Below are positions 31,546-40,207 of a stretch of DNA of 64,000 nucleotides, one piece after another. Positions within the stretch are counted from its first letter, which is position 1; each line of letters opens with the position of its first letter. Origin of the DNA: Rhodocyclaceae bacterium (GTDB taxonomy: Bacteria; Pseudomonadota; Gammaproteobacteria; Burkholderiales; Ga0077523); assembly GCA_020248405.1 (NCBI GenBank), contig JADCHQ010000011.1:1-64000 (forward strand), given 5' to 3'. A model generated the notes under the pieces. It saw only the letters and a program-made list of their open reading frames with translations. It did not search any database and was not told the DNA's origin. The position numbers and the translations under genes were made by a program.

Positions 31546-32838
31546 TCATGGCTGCAGCGCGGCCGCCGCGTTGAACTGCTGCCACATGGCGGCGTAGGCC
31601 GGGTCGCCCTGCACGGCAAAGGGCCGGCTTGACAGCCGGGCGAGCCAGCGGTCGGCGGCCTCGTCGGCGAGCCGCCAGCACTCCGTCACGAAGGCCCGCT
31701 TCTCGGCGGTGGTGCCCTTCATCACCCGTGGTCCTTCGGCGAAGAAGCGGTCCTCCAGCGCGTCGAACTCGGCCCGCAGTTCCGGCTTCACGGCGCGGTA
31801 GTCGGCCATCACGCGGCGGTGCAGCCGCTCGTACTTCCACCAGTAGGCCCCGGGCGTGTCGGTCTCGCGGGGCATGGGCCCCAGGTCGGGCAGGTCCACG
31901 CCGCAGAACACGGGCTTGAGGATCTGCACGTCCGGGCCCGAGGCGGCGTTGGCCCAGCCCATCACGCGGCCATCCAGGGCCACGCTGATCAGCGCGCCGG
32001 TGGCCTGCCAGAAGCGGAACTCGTAGGGCGCGGCATGCATGCAGATACGCGTGGGCCGCTCGCCCTGGAAGGGGTGGTAGCCGGGATCCTCGCCGGTGTA
32101 GCGCAGCAGGTCGGCCATGGTGCGCACGGTGATGCGCCCGGCGTGGCGGGCCAGGAAATCGTGGGAGGCCCGCTGCCGCTCATCGGGCGCAGTGCACCAG
32201 CTCTTGGCCTCGTCGGTGAAGCGGGCGCGGAAGTCCGCCTTGGGCCCGGGGTCGCCCTGCAGGGAGCTGCGGTACCAGTCATCGCGGACGCTGTGGACGT
32301 TGGAGATGCTGGCGAAACCCTGCACGCGCTTGGCCGCCCAGTGCCGGCCGGCGGTCTGGATTTCCACCGCGCCCTTCATGTCCGAAACGATGAAGCCGCC
32401 GTCGAAGTGGCTGTTGCCACGCAGCTCGCAGTTGCCGCCCTGGCCGTATTCCTCCAGCAGGCCGGCGATCACGTCCACGGCCTCGTCGCAGTCGCGGGCG
32501 CGCTCCAGCATCAGGCGCAGGTGGTCGATGAGCATCACCCCGTCGCCCTCGGAGGCCTGATTGGTGAACACCGCCTCGTTGCCGCAGGCCACGCCCCACT
32601 CGTTGAAGCCGATCTCCGCGCCGTAGGTCCAGAAAGACTTGTTCAGCACCACGTCCCAAGTGACGCGCGGCTGGCGGATCACCCGGTGGCTCACCCGCAC
32701 CACGGCGCCTTCCCCCCAGTCGCGCCGCGGCAGGCGCACCAGGTGCTGGGCCTCGTTGATCTCGGTGTCGGCGTTCTTGGCCAGCAGTACCGCGCCGTCG
32801 GTGGTGCTGCCAGGCAGGGCCACGAAGGTGTCGCACAT
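31546..32838 (-). CDS. C69-family (secernin-like) hydrolase
   Basis: The 430-residue protein begins MCDTFVALPGSTTDGAVLLA, with Cys2 as predicted N-terminal nucleophile of the Ntn-hydrolase fold, followed by KNADTE. NKSFWTYGAEIGFNEWGVAC, GNEAVF and RGNSHFDGGFIVSD fit the C69 dipeptidase/secernin family. Relatives cleave dipeptides or acylated amines, but many are uncharacterised. The ATG at 32838 has GGAGA eight bases upstream. It lies 23 bases behind the Dpp transporter ATPase, so it most likely acts on what the transporter imports. The substrate is inferred. Confidence 0.82.
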   Translation of the reverse strand: MCDTFVALPGSTTDGAVLLAKNADTEINEAQHLVRLPRRDWGEGAVVRVSHRVIRQPRVTWDVVLNKSFWTYGAEIGFNEWGVACGNEAVFTNQASEGDGVMLIDHLRLMLERARDCDEAVDVIAGLLEEYGQGGNCELRGNSHFDGGFIVSDMKGAVEIQTAGRHWAAKRVQGFASISNVHSVRDDWYRSSLQGDPGPKADFRARFTDEAKSWCTAPDERQRASHDFLARHAGRITVRTMADLLRYTGEDPGYHPFQGERPTRICMHAAPYEFRFWQATGALISVALDGRVMGWANAASGPDVQILKPVFCGVDLPDLGPMPRETDTPGAYWWKYERLHRRVMADYRAVKPELRAEFDALEDRFFAEGPRVMKGTTAEKRAFVTECWRLADEAADRWLARLSSRPFAVQGDPAYAAMWQQFNAAAALQP

Positions 32839-32861
32839 GGTGGGTCTCCGGAAAGGGCGGT

Positions 32862-33866
32862 TCAGGAATCGGCGAAGTGGCAGGCGGCGGCCTGGGTGGC
32901 GCGGACGGTGCGCAGCCACGGCACACCGGCGCGGCAGGGCTCGGCCGCCAGCGGGCAGCGCGGCGCGAAGGCGCAGCCCTCGCGCGGGGTGGCCAGGTCG
33001 GTGGCGGGCTGCGCGCGCCGGGCGCGCTTGCCCCCGCCCACGCGCGGCACCGCCGAGAGCAGCATGCGGGTGTAGGGATGCGCGGGCCTGCCGAAGATCT
33101 CCTCGCGGCCACCCTGCTCCACGAGGCGGCCGCGATACATCACCGCCACCCGGTCGGACACGTGCCGCACCACCGACAGGTCGTGGGCCACGAACAGCAT
33201 GGCCAGGCCGAGCTCGTGGCGCAGATCGTCCAGCAGGTTGAGGATCTGCGCCTGGATGGACACATCCAGGGCGGCCACGGGCTCGTCGAGCACCAGCAGC
33301 GCCGGCCGCACGGCCAGGGCGCGGGCCAGGCCCACCCGCTGGCGCTGCCCGCCGCTCATGCCCCGCGGCAGGCGCTCGGCCAGCGAGGGCGGCAGGCCCA
33401 CCAGCGCCATAAGCCGGCGCACCTCGGCACCCACCCCGGCGCGCGGCACCACCGCGTGGAAGCGCAGCACCTCGGACAGCGTCTGCGCCACCGTCATGCG
33501 CGGATTGAGCGAGGAATACGGATCCTGGAACACCATCTGTACCTCGCGGCGCAGCCGCCGCTGCCAGTCGGGCATGGGGTCGTGCACCGGGCGGCCGCGA
33601 TAGAGGATCTCGCCACCAGCCACCGGATGCAGCTGCAGGATGGCGCGGCCCAGCGTGGTCTTGCCGCTGCCGCTCTCGCCCACCAGGCCCAGGGTCTCAC
33701 CAGGGCCGATGCGCAGGCTCGCCCCGCGCACCGCCTCCACCGCCGTGGCCGGCCTGCGCAGCATCACGTCCAGCGCCGCGCGCGGCCGCGGAAAACGCAC
33801 GTCCACGTCGCGCACCTCCAGCAGCGCACCCGCTCCGGGCGCCGGGCCTGCAGGCGCGGCGCTCAC
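32862..33866 (-). CDS. Oligo/dipeptide ABC transporter ATPase (DppF/OppF-like)
   Basis: The 334-residue ATPase has Walker [17 protein letters not shown], signature MSGGQRQRVGLARALAV, Walker B LLVLDEPVAALDVSIQAQIL and a switch His in FVAHDLSVVRHV. The C-terminal oligopeptide/dipeptide extension contains the FAPRCPLAAEPC iron-sulphur-like Cys cluster typical of DppF. GTG at 33866 overlaps the DppD stop (GTGA), so the two ATPases are co-translated and probably pair as a heterodimer. It is the last transporter gene before the C69 hydrolase. Confidence 0.92.
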   Translation of the reverse strand: MSAAPAGPAPGAGALLEVRDVDVRFPRPRAALDVMLRRPATAVEAVRGASLRIGPGETLGLVGESGSGKTTLGRAILQLHPVAGGEILYRGRPVHDPMPDWQRRLRREVQMVFQDPYSSLNPRMTVAQTLSEVLRFHAVVPRAGVGAEVRRLMALVGLPPSLAERLPRGMSGGQRQRVGLARALAVRPALLVLDEPVAALDVSIQAQILNLLDDLRHELGLAMLFVAHDLSVVRHVSDRVAVMYRGRLVEQGGREEIFGRPAHPYTRMLLSAVPRVGGGKRARRAQPATDLATPREGCAFAPRCPLAAEPCRAGVPWLRTVRATQAAACHFADS

Positions 33867-34858
33867 GACATCCGCTCCGGAAACAGGCACGCCGAAGCGT
33901 GCCCCGGTGCACGATCCTCCAGGCGCACCGGATTTTCGCGGCACTGGGCCGAGGCGAGGGCGCAGCGCTCTGCAAAGGGGCAACCGGGTGCGGGATCCGC
34001 CAGGTCGGGGGGCTGCCCGGGGATGGGGTCGAGGCGGCGGCCGGCGCGGTCCACGCCCGGGCTGGAGCGCAGCAGCCCGAGGGTGTAGGGGTGGCGCGGG
34101 TTGCCCAGCACCGCGGCCGCGGGCCCCGTCTCCACCACGGTGCCCGCGTACATGACGGCGATGCGGTCGCAGGTCTCGGCCACCACGCCGATGTCGTGGG
34201 AGACCAGCACCATGGCCATACCGCTGGCTTCCTGCAGGTCGGCGAGCAGCGCGAGGATCTGCTCCTGGATGGTCACATCCAGCGCCGTGGTAGGTTCGTC
34301 GGCCAGCAGCAGCCGCGGCTTGCAGGCCATGGCCATGGCGATGACGGCCCGCTGCAGCATGCCGCCGGACCACTGCCACGGATGGTCGTCGTAGCGGCGT
34401 TCCGGCTCCGGGATGCCGGTGGCGCGCATCAGCGCGATGCCCTGCTCCCGTGCCGCGGCGCGCGACAGCCCGCGGTGCACCCGCAGGCCCTCGGTGAGCT
34501 GGTCGCCGATGGGCCACACGGGGCTCAGGCTGGTCATGGGGTTCTGGAACACCATGGCGATGTCGGTGCCGCGTACCTGGCGCATGCGCCGCTCGGGCAG
34601 GGCAAGCAGGTCGGCGCCGTCGAACAGGACCTGCCCGACGCGCACCTGCGCCGCCGGCTGCGGCAGCAACCGCAGCACCGCGCGGCACAGCACGCTCTTG
34701 CCGCTGCCGGATTCGCCCACCAGCCCGAGGGTCTCGCCGGCGCGCACCTCCAGCGACACGCCGCGGCTGGCGAGCACCTCGCCGCCGCGCACCCGGAAGG
34801 CCACCTCCAGGTCGCGCACCTGCAGCAGCGGCGGCGCGCCCTCAGTGGCCGGTGACAT
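33863..34858 (-). CDS. Oligo/dipeptide ABC transporter ATPase (DppD/OppD-like)
   Basis: The 331-residue ATPase has Walker [18 protein letters not shown]-loop [11 protein letters not shown], signature [16 protein letters not shown], Walker [21 protein letters not shown] and switch SHDIGVVAE. The C-terminal extension carries a [16 protein letters not shown] cysteine cluster as in DppD/OppD. Its start overlaps the DppC stop by 17 bases, and its stop overlaps the DppF start. It energises peptide uptake with DppB/C. Confidence 0.92.
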   Translation of the reverse strand: MSPATEGAPPLLQVRDLEVAFRVRGGEVLASRGVSLEVRAGETLGLVGESGSGKSVLCRAVLRLLPQPAAQVRVGQVLFDGADLLALPERRMRQVRGTDIAMVFQNPMTSLSPVWPIGDQLTEGLRVHRGLSRAAAREQGIALMRATGIPEPERRYDDHPWQWSGGMLQRAVIAMAMACKPRLLLADEPTTALDVTIQEQILALLADLQEASGMAMVLVSHDIGVVAETCDRIAVMYAGTVVETGPAAAVLGNPRHPYTLGLLRSSPGVDRAGRRLDPIPGQPPDLADPAPGCPFAERCALASAQCRENPVRLEDRAPGHASACLFPERMS

Positions 34859-35711
34859 GGCGGTCGCCCAGGCGGTGGGTGAGCCCGTCGCCTACCAGCG
34901 CGAGGGCTACGCCGGTGAGCACGATCATGAAGCCCGGCAGGGTGCTGATCCACCACGCCTGCTGCATGAAATCCTTGCCCTCGGCCACCATGGCACCCCA
35001 CTCGGGCACGGGCGGCGGCACGCCCAGGCCGAGGAAGCTTAGCCCGGACACCAGCAGGATGTTGAGCACGAAGTCGGACATGGAGAACACGATGGAGGAG
35101 TTGACGATGTTGGGCAGCGCGTGGCGCAGCAGGATGCGCCACGCGGGATAGCCCAGGGTGCGCGCCGCCAGCACGTAGTCCTTGCCGGCCTCCACCAGCA
35201 TCTCGGCGCGCGCCAGCCGCGCGTACATGGTCCAGCCCACCAGGAACACGGCGATGTAGATGTTCTGGGTGCCGGGCCCGAGGATGGCGAGGATCACGAT
35301 GATCAGCACCAGGAAGGGAAAGGCCAGCGCCGTGTCGATCACGCGCATGAGCACCGCGTCGAACAGGCCGCGCTTCAGGCCCGCCCAGGCGCCCAGCAGC
35401 ACGCCCACGAGCATGGGCAGGTAGGTGGTCCAGAAGCCGATCACCAGGTCGGTGCGGATGGCGAACAGCGCCCGGGTGAAGATGTCGCGGCCCAGTGAAT
35501 CGGTTCCGAACCAGTGGGCCGCCCCGGGCGGCAGTAGCGCCGCGCCGTAGTCCTGGCGCAGCGGGTCGTAGGGCGTGAGCCAGGGCGCGAACACACCCGC
35601 CGCCACGATCAGCGCCAGCAGCGCCATGCCGATGCGAAGCGACGGCGACCAGCGCAGCAGCTCGGCTTGCACGCCCCCTGGTGCGTGGCCCGCATGGGCC
35701 GCCACGCTCAC
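34842..35711 (-). CDS. Peptide ABC transporter permease (DppC-like)
   Basis: The 289-residue permease has an N-terminal helix, the OppC-type first periplasmic loop (PLRQDYGAALLPPG, then FGTDSLGRDIFTR) and five further helices. The EAA loop for ATPase contact reads KDYVLAARTLGYPAWRILLR. The C-terminal SGLSFLGLGVPPPVPEWGAM is typical of DppC. It lies 49 bases after DppB and overlaps DppD by 17 bases. It forms the inner-membrane pore with DppB. Confidence 0.92.
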   Translation of the reverse strand: MSVAAHAGHAPGGVQAELLRWSPSLRIGMALLALIVAAGVFAPWLTPYDPLRQDYGAALLPPGAAHWFGTDSLGRDIFTRALFAIRTDLVIGFWTTYLPMLVGVLLGAWAGLKRGLFDAVLMRVIDTALAFPFLVLIIVILAILGPGTQNIYIAVFLVGWTMYARLARAEMLVEAGKDYVLAARTLGYPAWRILLRHALPNIVNSSIVFSMSDFVLNILLVSGLSFLGLGVPPPVPEWGAMVAEGKDFMQQAWWISTLPGFMIVLTGVALALVGDGLTHRLGDRHVTGH

Positions 35712-35760
35712 GGGGCCGCCCCGGCCGCCGGCTGGCCCGCCCGCCCGCGCCCGGGCGCGC

Positions 35761-36699
35761 TCATGGCCGCACCCGCCGGTCGATGAGGGCGTGGGCCAGG
35801 TCGGCCAGCAGGTTCACGCCCAGCACCAGCAGCGCGAACACCACCGTGAGCCCCTGGATGACGGGATAGTCGCGGGTGGACACAGCGTGCACCAGCAGCA
35901 TGCCCAGCCCCGCTACGGAGAACACCGACTCCACCACCACACTGCCGGAAATGAGCCAGCCGATATTCACCGCCAGGATAGTGATCACCGGGATGGCCGC
36001 GGCGCGCAGCACGTACTTGAACAGCACCCGCGACTCCGACAGACCCTTGGCCCGCGCCACCTCCACGTGCTCGGCCGTCATGGCGTCCAGCATGGCGGCG
36101 CGCAGCGACTGGATCAGCAGCGGCGCCAGGAACAGCGCGATGGTGAGCGCCGGCAGGAACAGGTGATGCACGTGGCCGCCGAAGCCCTTGCCGAAGCCGG
36201 CGATGGGAAACCACTTGAGCGTCAGGCCGAAGCCCAGGATCAGGATCAGCCCGATCCAGAAGGAGGGCATGGCGAAGGCCACCGTGCCGCTCAGGCGGAT
36301 CAGGTGGTCGGCCAGGCGCTGGCGGCGCGCCGCCGCCCACACCGCCAGCGGCACGGCCATCAGCACCGACAGCAGCGTGGCGTAGGCGAGCAGGAACACC
36401 GAGGGAACCAGCCGCTCCCAGACGATGGCCGCCACAGGGGCCCGCTGGATGATGGAGGTGCCCAGGTCGCCGGTGAGCGCATTGCCCACGAAGCGCGCGT
36501 ACTGGACCAGCAGCGGCTTGTCCATGCCCAGCCGGGCGTGGATTTCGGCCACGGCCGCATCGCTGGCGCGGCCCTGGAGCATGATGCGCACCGGGTCGCC
36601 CGGCACGAGGTGGATGGCCAGGAAGGCCACCAGCGTAACGCCCAGCAGCACCGGAACGGCCTGCAACAGACGCGACGCAACGAAACGCAGCACCCACAT
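35761..36699 (-). CDS. Peptide ABC transporter permease (DppB-like)
   Basis: The 312-residue permease begins MWVLRFVASRLLQAVPVLLG, the standard DppB/OppB start, with VPGDPVRIMLQGRASD and a large first periplasmic loop. The EAA motif is EHVEVARAKGLSESRVLFKY. Six transmembrane helices are expected. It lies 45 bases downstream of the substrate-binding lipoprotein gene, in the order SBP, B, C, D, F. Confidence 0.92.
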   Translation of the reverse strand: MWVLRFVASRLLQAVPVLLGVTLVAFLAIHLVPGDPVRIMLQGRASDAAVAEIHARLGMDKPLLVQYARFVGNALTGDLGTSIIQRAPVAAIVWERLVPSVFLLAYATLLSVLMAVPLAVWAAARRQRLADHLIRLSGTVAFAMPSFWIGLILILGFGLTLKWFPIAGFGKGFGGHVHHLFLPALTIALFLAPLLIQSLRAAMLDAMTAEHVEVARAKGLSESRVLFKYVLRAAAIPVITILAVNIGWLISGSVVVESVFSVAGLGMLLVHAVSTRDYPVIQGLTVVFALLVLGVNLLADLAHALIDRRVRP

Positions 36700-36744
36700 G
36701 GCGGTGGCGCGCGGCGGCCCCCGTGGAGCCGCCGCGGGCTCAGC

Positions 36745-38358
36745 TTACTTGTTGCGGATCACGTCCTTGAGCCACCACCAGCCGTTCTTCGCCGTCTGCC
36801 ACCCCTCCACGTACTCGTGGCGGGCGTTGAGCACCGGGGAGAAGTTGAGCGGCACGCTGTAGCCGTCGTGGTAGACCGTGTCCTGCACCTTGGCGTAGAG
36901 CTCGGCGCGCTTCGCGGTGTCGGCCTCCTTGCGGGCCTCGTCCAACAGCTTGCCCACGGCATCGTTGCGGTAGCCGCTGAAGAAAGACTTGGTGCTGCCG
37001 CGACCGTCCGCCTGCAGCGTGGCCAGCTCGTCGGTGTCGTTGATGTCGCTGGTGATGTAGGACACATACACCATGTACTGGCCCTTGGTGGTCATGTCGA
37101 AGGCGGTACCCACGTCGAACTCCACGATCTCCACCTTGAGGCCCGCCTCGGTCCAGCCCTGCTGCAGGATGGTGGCGATCTGTTTGGAAGGCGCGTTGCC
37201 CGTATCCACCATGAGCTTGATGGTCTGGCCCTTGTAGCCGGAGGACTTCACCAGCGCCTTGGCTTTTTCCAGGTCGTAGGGGATCTTCTCCACGGCGTCA
37301 GAGTGGAAATTCACCTTGGGCATGTAGGAGTTAGGCACCGTGCCGTATCCGAAGAACACCACCTTCATGATGGCATCGCGGTCGGCGGCGTAGTTGAGCG
37401 CAAGGCGCAGGTCCTTGCTGTCCAGCGGCTTGGCCCGGTGGTTGGTGTAGACGTAGTCGAGCCGGAAGATGGGCACTTCCTCTAGCTTGATGCCGGGCGC
37501 GGTTTTGAGAGACTCGGCCTGGTTGAAGGGCACCACGGCGATGGCGTCGAAGTCGCCGTTCTTCAGGCCCAGCACGCGCGCATTGCTGTCGGGTACGTAG
37601 CGCATGTCCACCTTGTCCACGTAGGGAAGGGGCTGGCCGTCCTTGCCCTTCTCCCAGTAGGCGGGGTTCTTCGCCAGCACCAGCTTCGTGCCGCGGGCGT
37701 ACTCCTCCACCGTGAAGGGCCCGGAGCACACGGGCTTCTGGCCGAAGGCCTCGGCGCCGGCCTCGTAGGCCTTCTTCGAGACCACCGCCGCGCCATAGGC
37801 CGACAGCGCCGAGAGCACCGGCGTGTAGGGGCGCTTGAGGGTGATCTTCACGGTCCTGTCGTCCACCGCCTCCACGGCCTTGACGGGCTCGTACAGGAAG
37901 CCCAGCGGCGCGCTGTCCGCCGAAGCCTTCTTGAGGGAGAACAGCACGTCGGCCGCCGTGACGGGGTCGCCGTTGCTGAACTTGGTGTCGCGCAGCTTGA
38001 AGGTGTAGGTGAGCTTGTCCTCGGAGACCTCCCAGGACTCCGCCACGCCGGGGCGCAGGCCGTCTCCGGTGGCGTCGGGCTCCACCAGCGAGTCGCAGAT
38101 CTGCTCGATGGCATAGATGGAGCCGTTGTCATTGGGAATGAAGGGGTCGAGGGTGGCGGGCTCCTCCAGACGGGCGAACACCAGGGTGCCGCCACGCTTG
38201 GGGCCGGTGGGCGCGGATGCGGCGGGTTGCGCACCGGATGCGGGCGCCTTGGGCTCTTCTTTGGAGCAGGCAACGAGCAGCAGGGCGACGGCGGCGGCGG
38301 TGGCCATGGCGAGCGGGCGCACCGGAGTGGCCAGCGAAGAACGGGCTGTGACGGGCAT
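36745..38358 (-). CDS. Peptide-binding lipoprotein of ABC transporter (DppA/OppA family)
   Basis: The 537-residue family-5 extracellular solute-binding protein has a signal peptide with lipobox LLLVACS (Cys31), so it is a lipoprotein at the periplasmic face. KRGGTLVFARLEEPATLDPF, SWEVSEDKLTYTFKLRDTKF and GDPVTAADVLFSLKKA are SBP_bac_5 hallmarks. ATG 38358 has GGGAGA about nine bases upstream. It is the first gene of the transporter operon and is divergent from the DUF1840 gene. Ligand class (di- or oligopeptide, or nickel-like) is inferred from family; the C69 hydrolase and D-serine dehydratase downstream favour peptides. Confidence 0.92.
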   Translation of the reverse strand: MPVTARSSLATPVRPLAMATAAAVALLLVACSKEEPKAPASGAQPAASAPTGPKRGGTLVFARLEEPATLDPFIPNDNGSIYAIEQICDSLVEPDATGDGLRPGVAESWEVSEDKLTYTFKLRDTKFSNGDPVTAADVLFSLKKASADSAPLGFLYEPVKAVEAVDDRTVKITLKRPYTPVLSALSAYGAAVVSKKAYEAGAEAFGQKPVCSGPFTVEEYARGTKLVLAKNPAYWEKGKDGQPLPYVDKVDMRYVPDSNARVLGLKNGDFDAIAVVPFNQAESLKTAPGIKLEEVPIFRLDYVYTNHRAKPLDSKDLRLALNYAADRDAIMKVVFFGYGTVPNSYMPKVNFHSDAVEKIPYDLEKAKALVKSSGYKGQTIKLMVDTGNAPSKQIATILQQGWTEAGLKVEIVEFDVGTAFDMTTKGQYMVYVSYITSDINDTDELATLQADGRGSTKSFFSGYRNDAVGKLLDEARKEADTAKRAELYAKVQDTVYHDGYSVPLNFSPVLNARHEYVEGWQTAKNGWWWLKDVIRNK

Positions 38359-38519
38359 CTTCAGGGATCTCCCAGGGGACGTTGTTCGAGCGTCGCTGCG
38401 GGGCGCGCCGGGTGCGGCACGCAAGCGACTCGTCCGTAAGGTAACAAGAACCGGACCACCGCGGAGGACATCTCGCATCGCGGTACCATTCGCCCTCCCT
38501 GAATGCGAGGTAATCACCG

Positions 38520-38816
38520 GTGATCGTTCGCTTCGACAGCGCGGCTGGGCAGTTCCTGATGAACGGCGAGGTGGCCGTCGCGCTGCTGCGGCACATGGGC
38601 CACTCGGGCGCCGTGCCCGGCGCGCTGCTGGCCGCCGACCTACCGGCGGCCATCTCGCGTCTGGAAGCCGCGGTGGCTCCCCTGCCGCCCGCCGGGCCGC
38701 TGGATGAGGCCAGCGGCGAGCCGGGCGTCAACCTGCGCCAGCGTGCCTTTCCCATGCTGGAGCTGTTGCGGCGGGCCGCGAGCAAGGGCTGCGACGTTCT
38801 CTGGGACAAGGCTTGA
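38520..38816 (+). CDS. DUF1840 family protein
   Basis: The 98-residue protein matches DUF1840: VRFDSAAGQFLMNGEVAVAL, GHSGAVPGALLAADLPAAIS and a C-terminal VNLRQRAFPMLELLRRAA with DVLWDK. The family is common in betaproteobacteria and has no known function. It starts at GTG 38520 with GAGG about eight bases upstream. Its stop overlaps the protease start (TTGA), so the two are co-translated. Confidence 0.85.
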   Translation: MIVRFDSAAGQFLMNGEVAVALLRHMGHSGAVPGALLAADLPAAISRLEAAVAPLPPAGPLDEASGEPGVNLRQRAFPMLELLRRAASKGCDVLWDKA

Positions 38817-40207
38817 GCATCCCGGCTGGTGCTGGCGGCGGGGTGGCCTCCGCGCCAAGGCCACGGTCCTCCCCGCCCGCCCCGCGCAAAGGGCGCTGGC
38901 GCCTGGCGTGCCGCGCGCCCTGGGTGGCGGCCGTCGTGCTGGCCCTCGGGCTCGCCATTCCTCCGGCTGCCCTTTCCCAGCCCCCCGAACCCCCGCAGCT
39001 TTCCGCCCAGGCGCGCGCGGTCTTCGAGGCGGCGCGCGACAAGCTGCTGCAGATCCGCATCGTGGAGCGCAGCACCCAGGCCCAGGCCACCATCGGCTCG
39101 GGCTGGGTGGCCGGCGCCGACGGGCGCGTGGTGACCAACTATCACGTGGTGTCGCGCTACGTCACCGAGCCCGAGCGCTATCACGTGGAATTCGTGCGCG
39201 GCGACGGCTCGGTGGGCCCGCTCGAGGTGCTGGCGGTGGACGTGGTGGAAGACCTGGCGGTGGCGCGCATGGCCGGGCGCGGCCTGCCGGCCTTCGCGCT
39301 TGCCGAGGGTGAACTGCGCAAGGGTGACCGCGGCTTCGCCATGGGCAATCCCCACGACCTTGGCCTCACCATCGTGGAAGGCACCCACAACGGCCTGGTG
39401 GAGAACACGCTGGCGGAGCGCTTCCACTTCACCGGCGCCATCAACGAGGGCATGAGCGGCGGGCCGGCGGTGACCCCCGAGGGCCACGTGTACGGCGTGA
39501 ACGTGGCCAAGATGCGCGACAACAACCTGGTGAGCTTCCTGGTGCCGGCGCGCTTCGTGGGCGCGTTGCTGGCGCGGGCCCCGGCGGCGCCGCCGCAGGC
39601 CGAGGCGCTGCGCGCCAGCGTGGCGCGGCAGGTGCTCGAGCGCCAGGAAAAACTGCTGGCCGGCGTTTTCGGGCAGCCCATTCCGGCCAGCGTCATGGGC
39701 CGCTACAGCGTGCCCGATTCGCTGGGCAGCTTCATGCGCTGCTGGGGCGACACCACCACCGAGCGAAGCAAGCCCTATGTGAGCACCTACAAGGTGTGCG
39801 ACGCCCAGGCCTCGCTGTTTCTGAGCGATGAACTGGACACGGGCGGCCTCGCCTTCGGCCACGTGCTGCTCAGCAGCGCGAAGCTCGATGCGCTGCGCTT
39901 CTCCACCCTGCTGGAGCAGACCTGGGCCAATGTGCCCTCCGTCAACAGCTCGGGCACCAGCGAAGACCTCACCGCCATGCGCTGCCGCGAGCGTTTCGTG
40001 CGCTCCGCGAGCGGCACGGTGCGCGCCGCCCTGTGCCTGCGCGCCTACCGGCGTCTGGAGGGCATCTACGACCTGCGGCTGAAGCTGGTGACGCTGGAGC
40101 CGCGGCGCGAGGCGCTGGTGAGCTGGTTGAGCGCCGACGGGCTGTCCATGAACAACGCCCTCGAACTCTCCCGGCGCTACCTGGACGCGGTGCGATGGAA
40201 ACCGTGA
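38813..40207 (+). CDS. Trypsin-like (S1/DegP-type) serine protease with C-terminal domain
   Basis: The 464-residue protein has a basic N-terminus and a signal or anchor helix (PWVAAVVLALGLAIPPAALS, about 36-55). A trypsin-fold domain carries His111 (VTNYHVV), Asp147 (VVEDLAV) and Ser215 (NEGMSGGPAV), so it is probably active in the periplasm. There is no PDZ domain. A 220-residue C-terminal region with four cysteines (MRCWGD, YKVCDAQ, MRCRER, ALCLRA) is unfamiliar and may be a disulphide-bonded sensing domain. It begins with TTG overlapping the DUF1840 stop and overlaps the FHA gene by 13 bases. The target is unknown. Confidence 0.78.
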   Translation: MSIPAGAGGGVASAPRPRSSPPAPRKGRWRLACRAPWVAAVVLALGLAIPPAALSQPPEPPQLSAQARAVFEAARDKLLQIRIVERSTQAQATIGSGWVAGADGRVVTNYHVVSRYVTEPERYHVEFVRGDGSVGPLEVLAVDVVEDLAVARMAGRGLPAFALAEGELRKGDRGFAMGNPHDLGLTIVEGTHNGLVENTLAERFHFTGAINEGMSGGPAVTPEGHVYGVNVAKMRDNNLVSFLVPARFVGALLARAPAAPPQAEALRASVARQVLERQEKLLAGVFGQPIPASVMGRYSVPDSLGSFMRCWGDTTTERSKPYVSTYKVCDAQASLFLSDELDTGGLAFGHVLLSSAKLDALRFSTLLEQTWANVPSVNSSGTSEDLTAMRCRERFVRSASGTVRAALCLRAYRRLEGIYDLRLKLVTLEPRREALVSWLSADGLSMNNALELSRRYLDAVRWKP

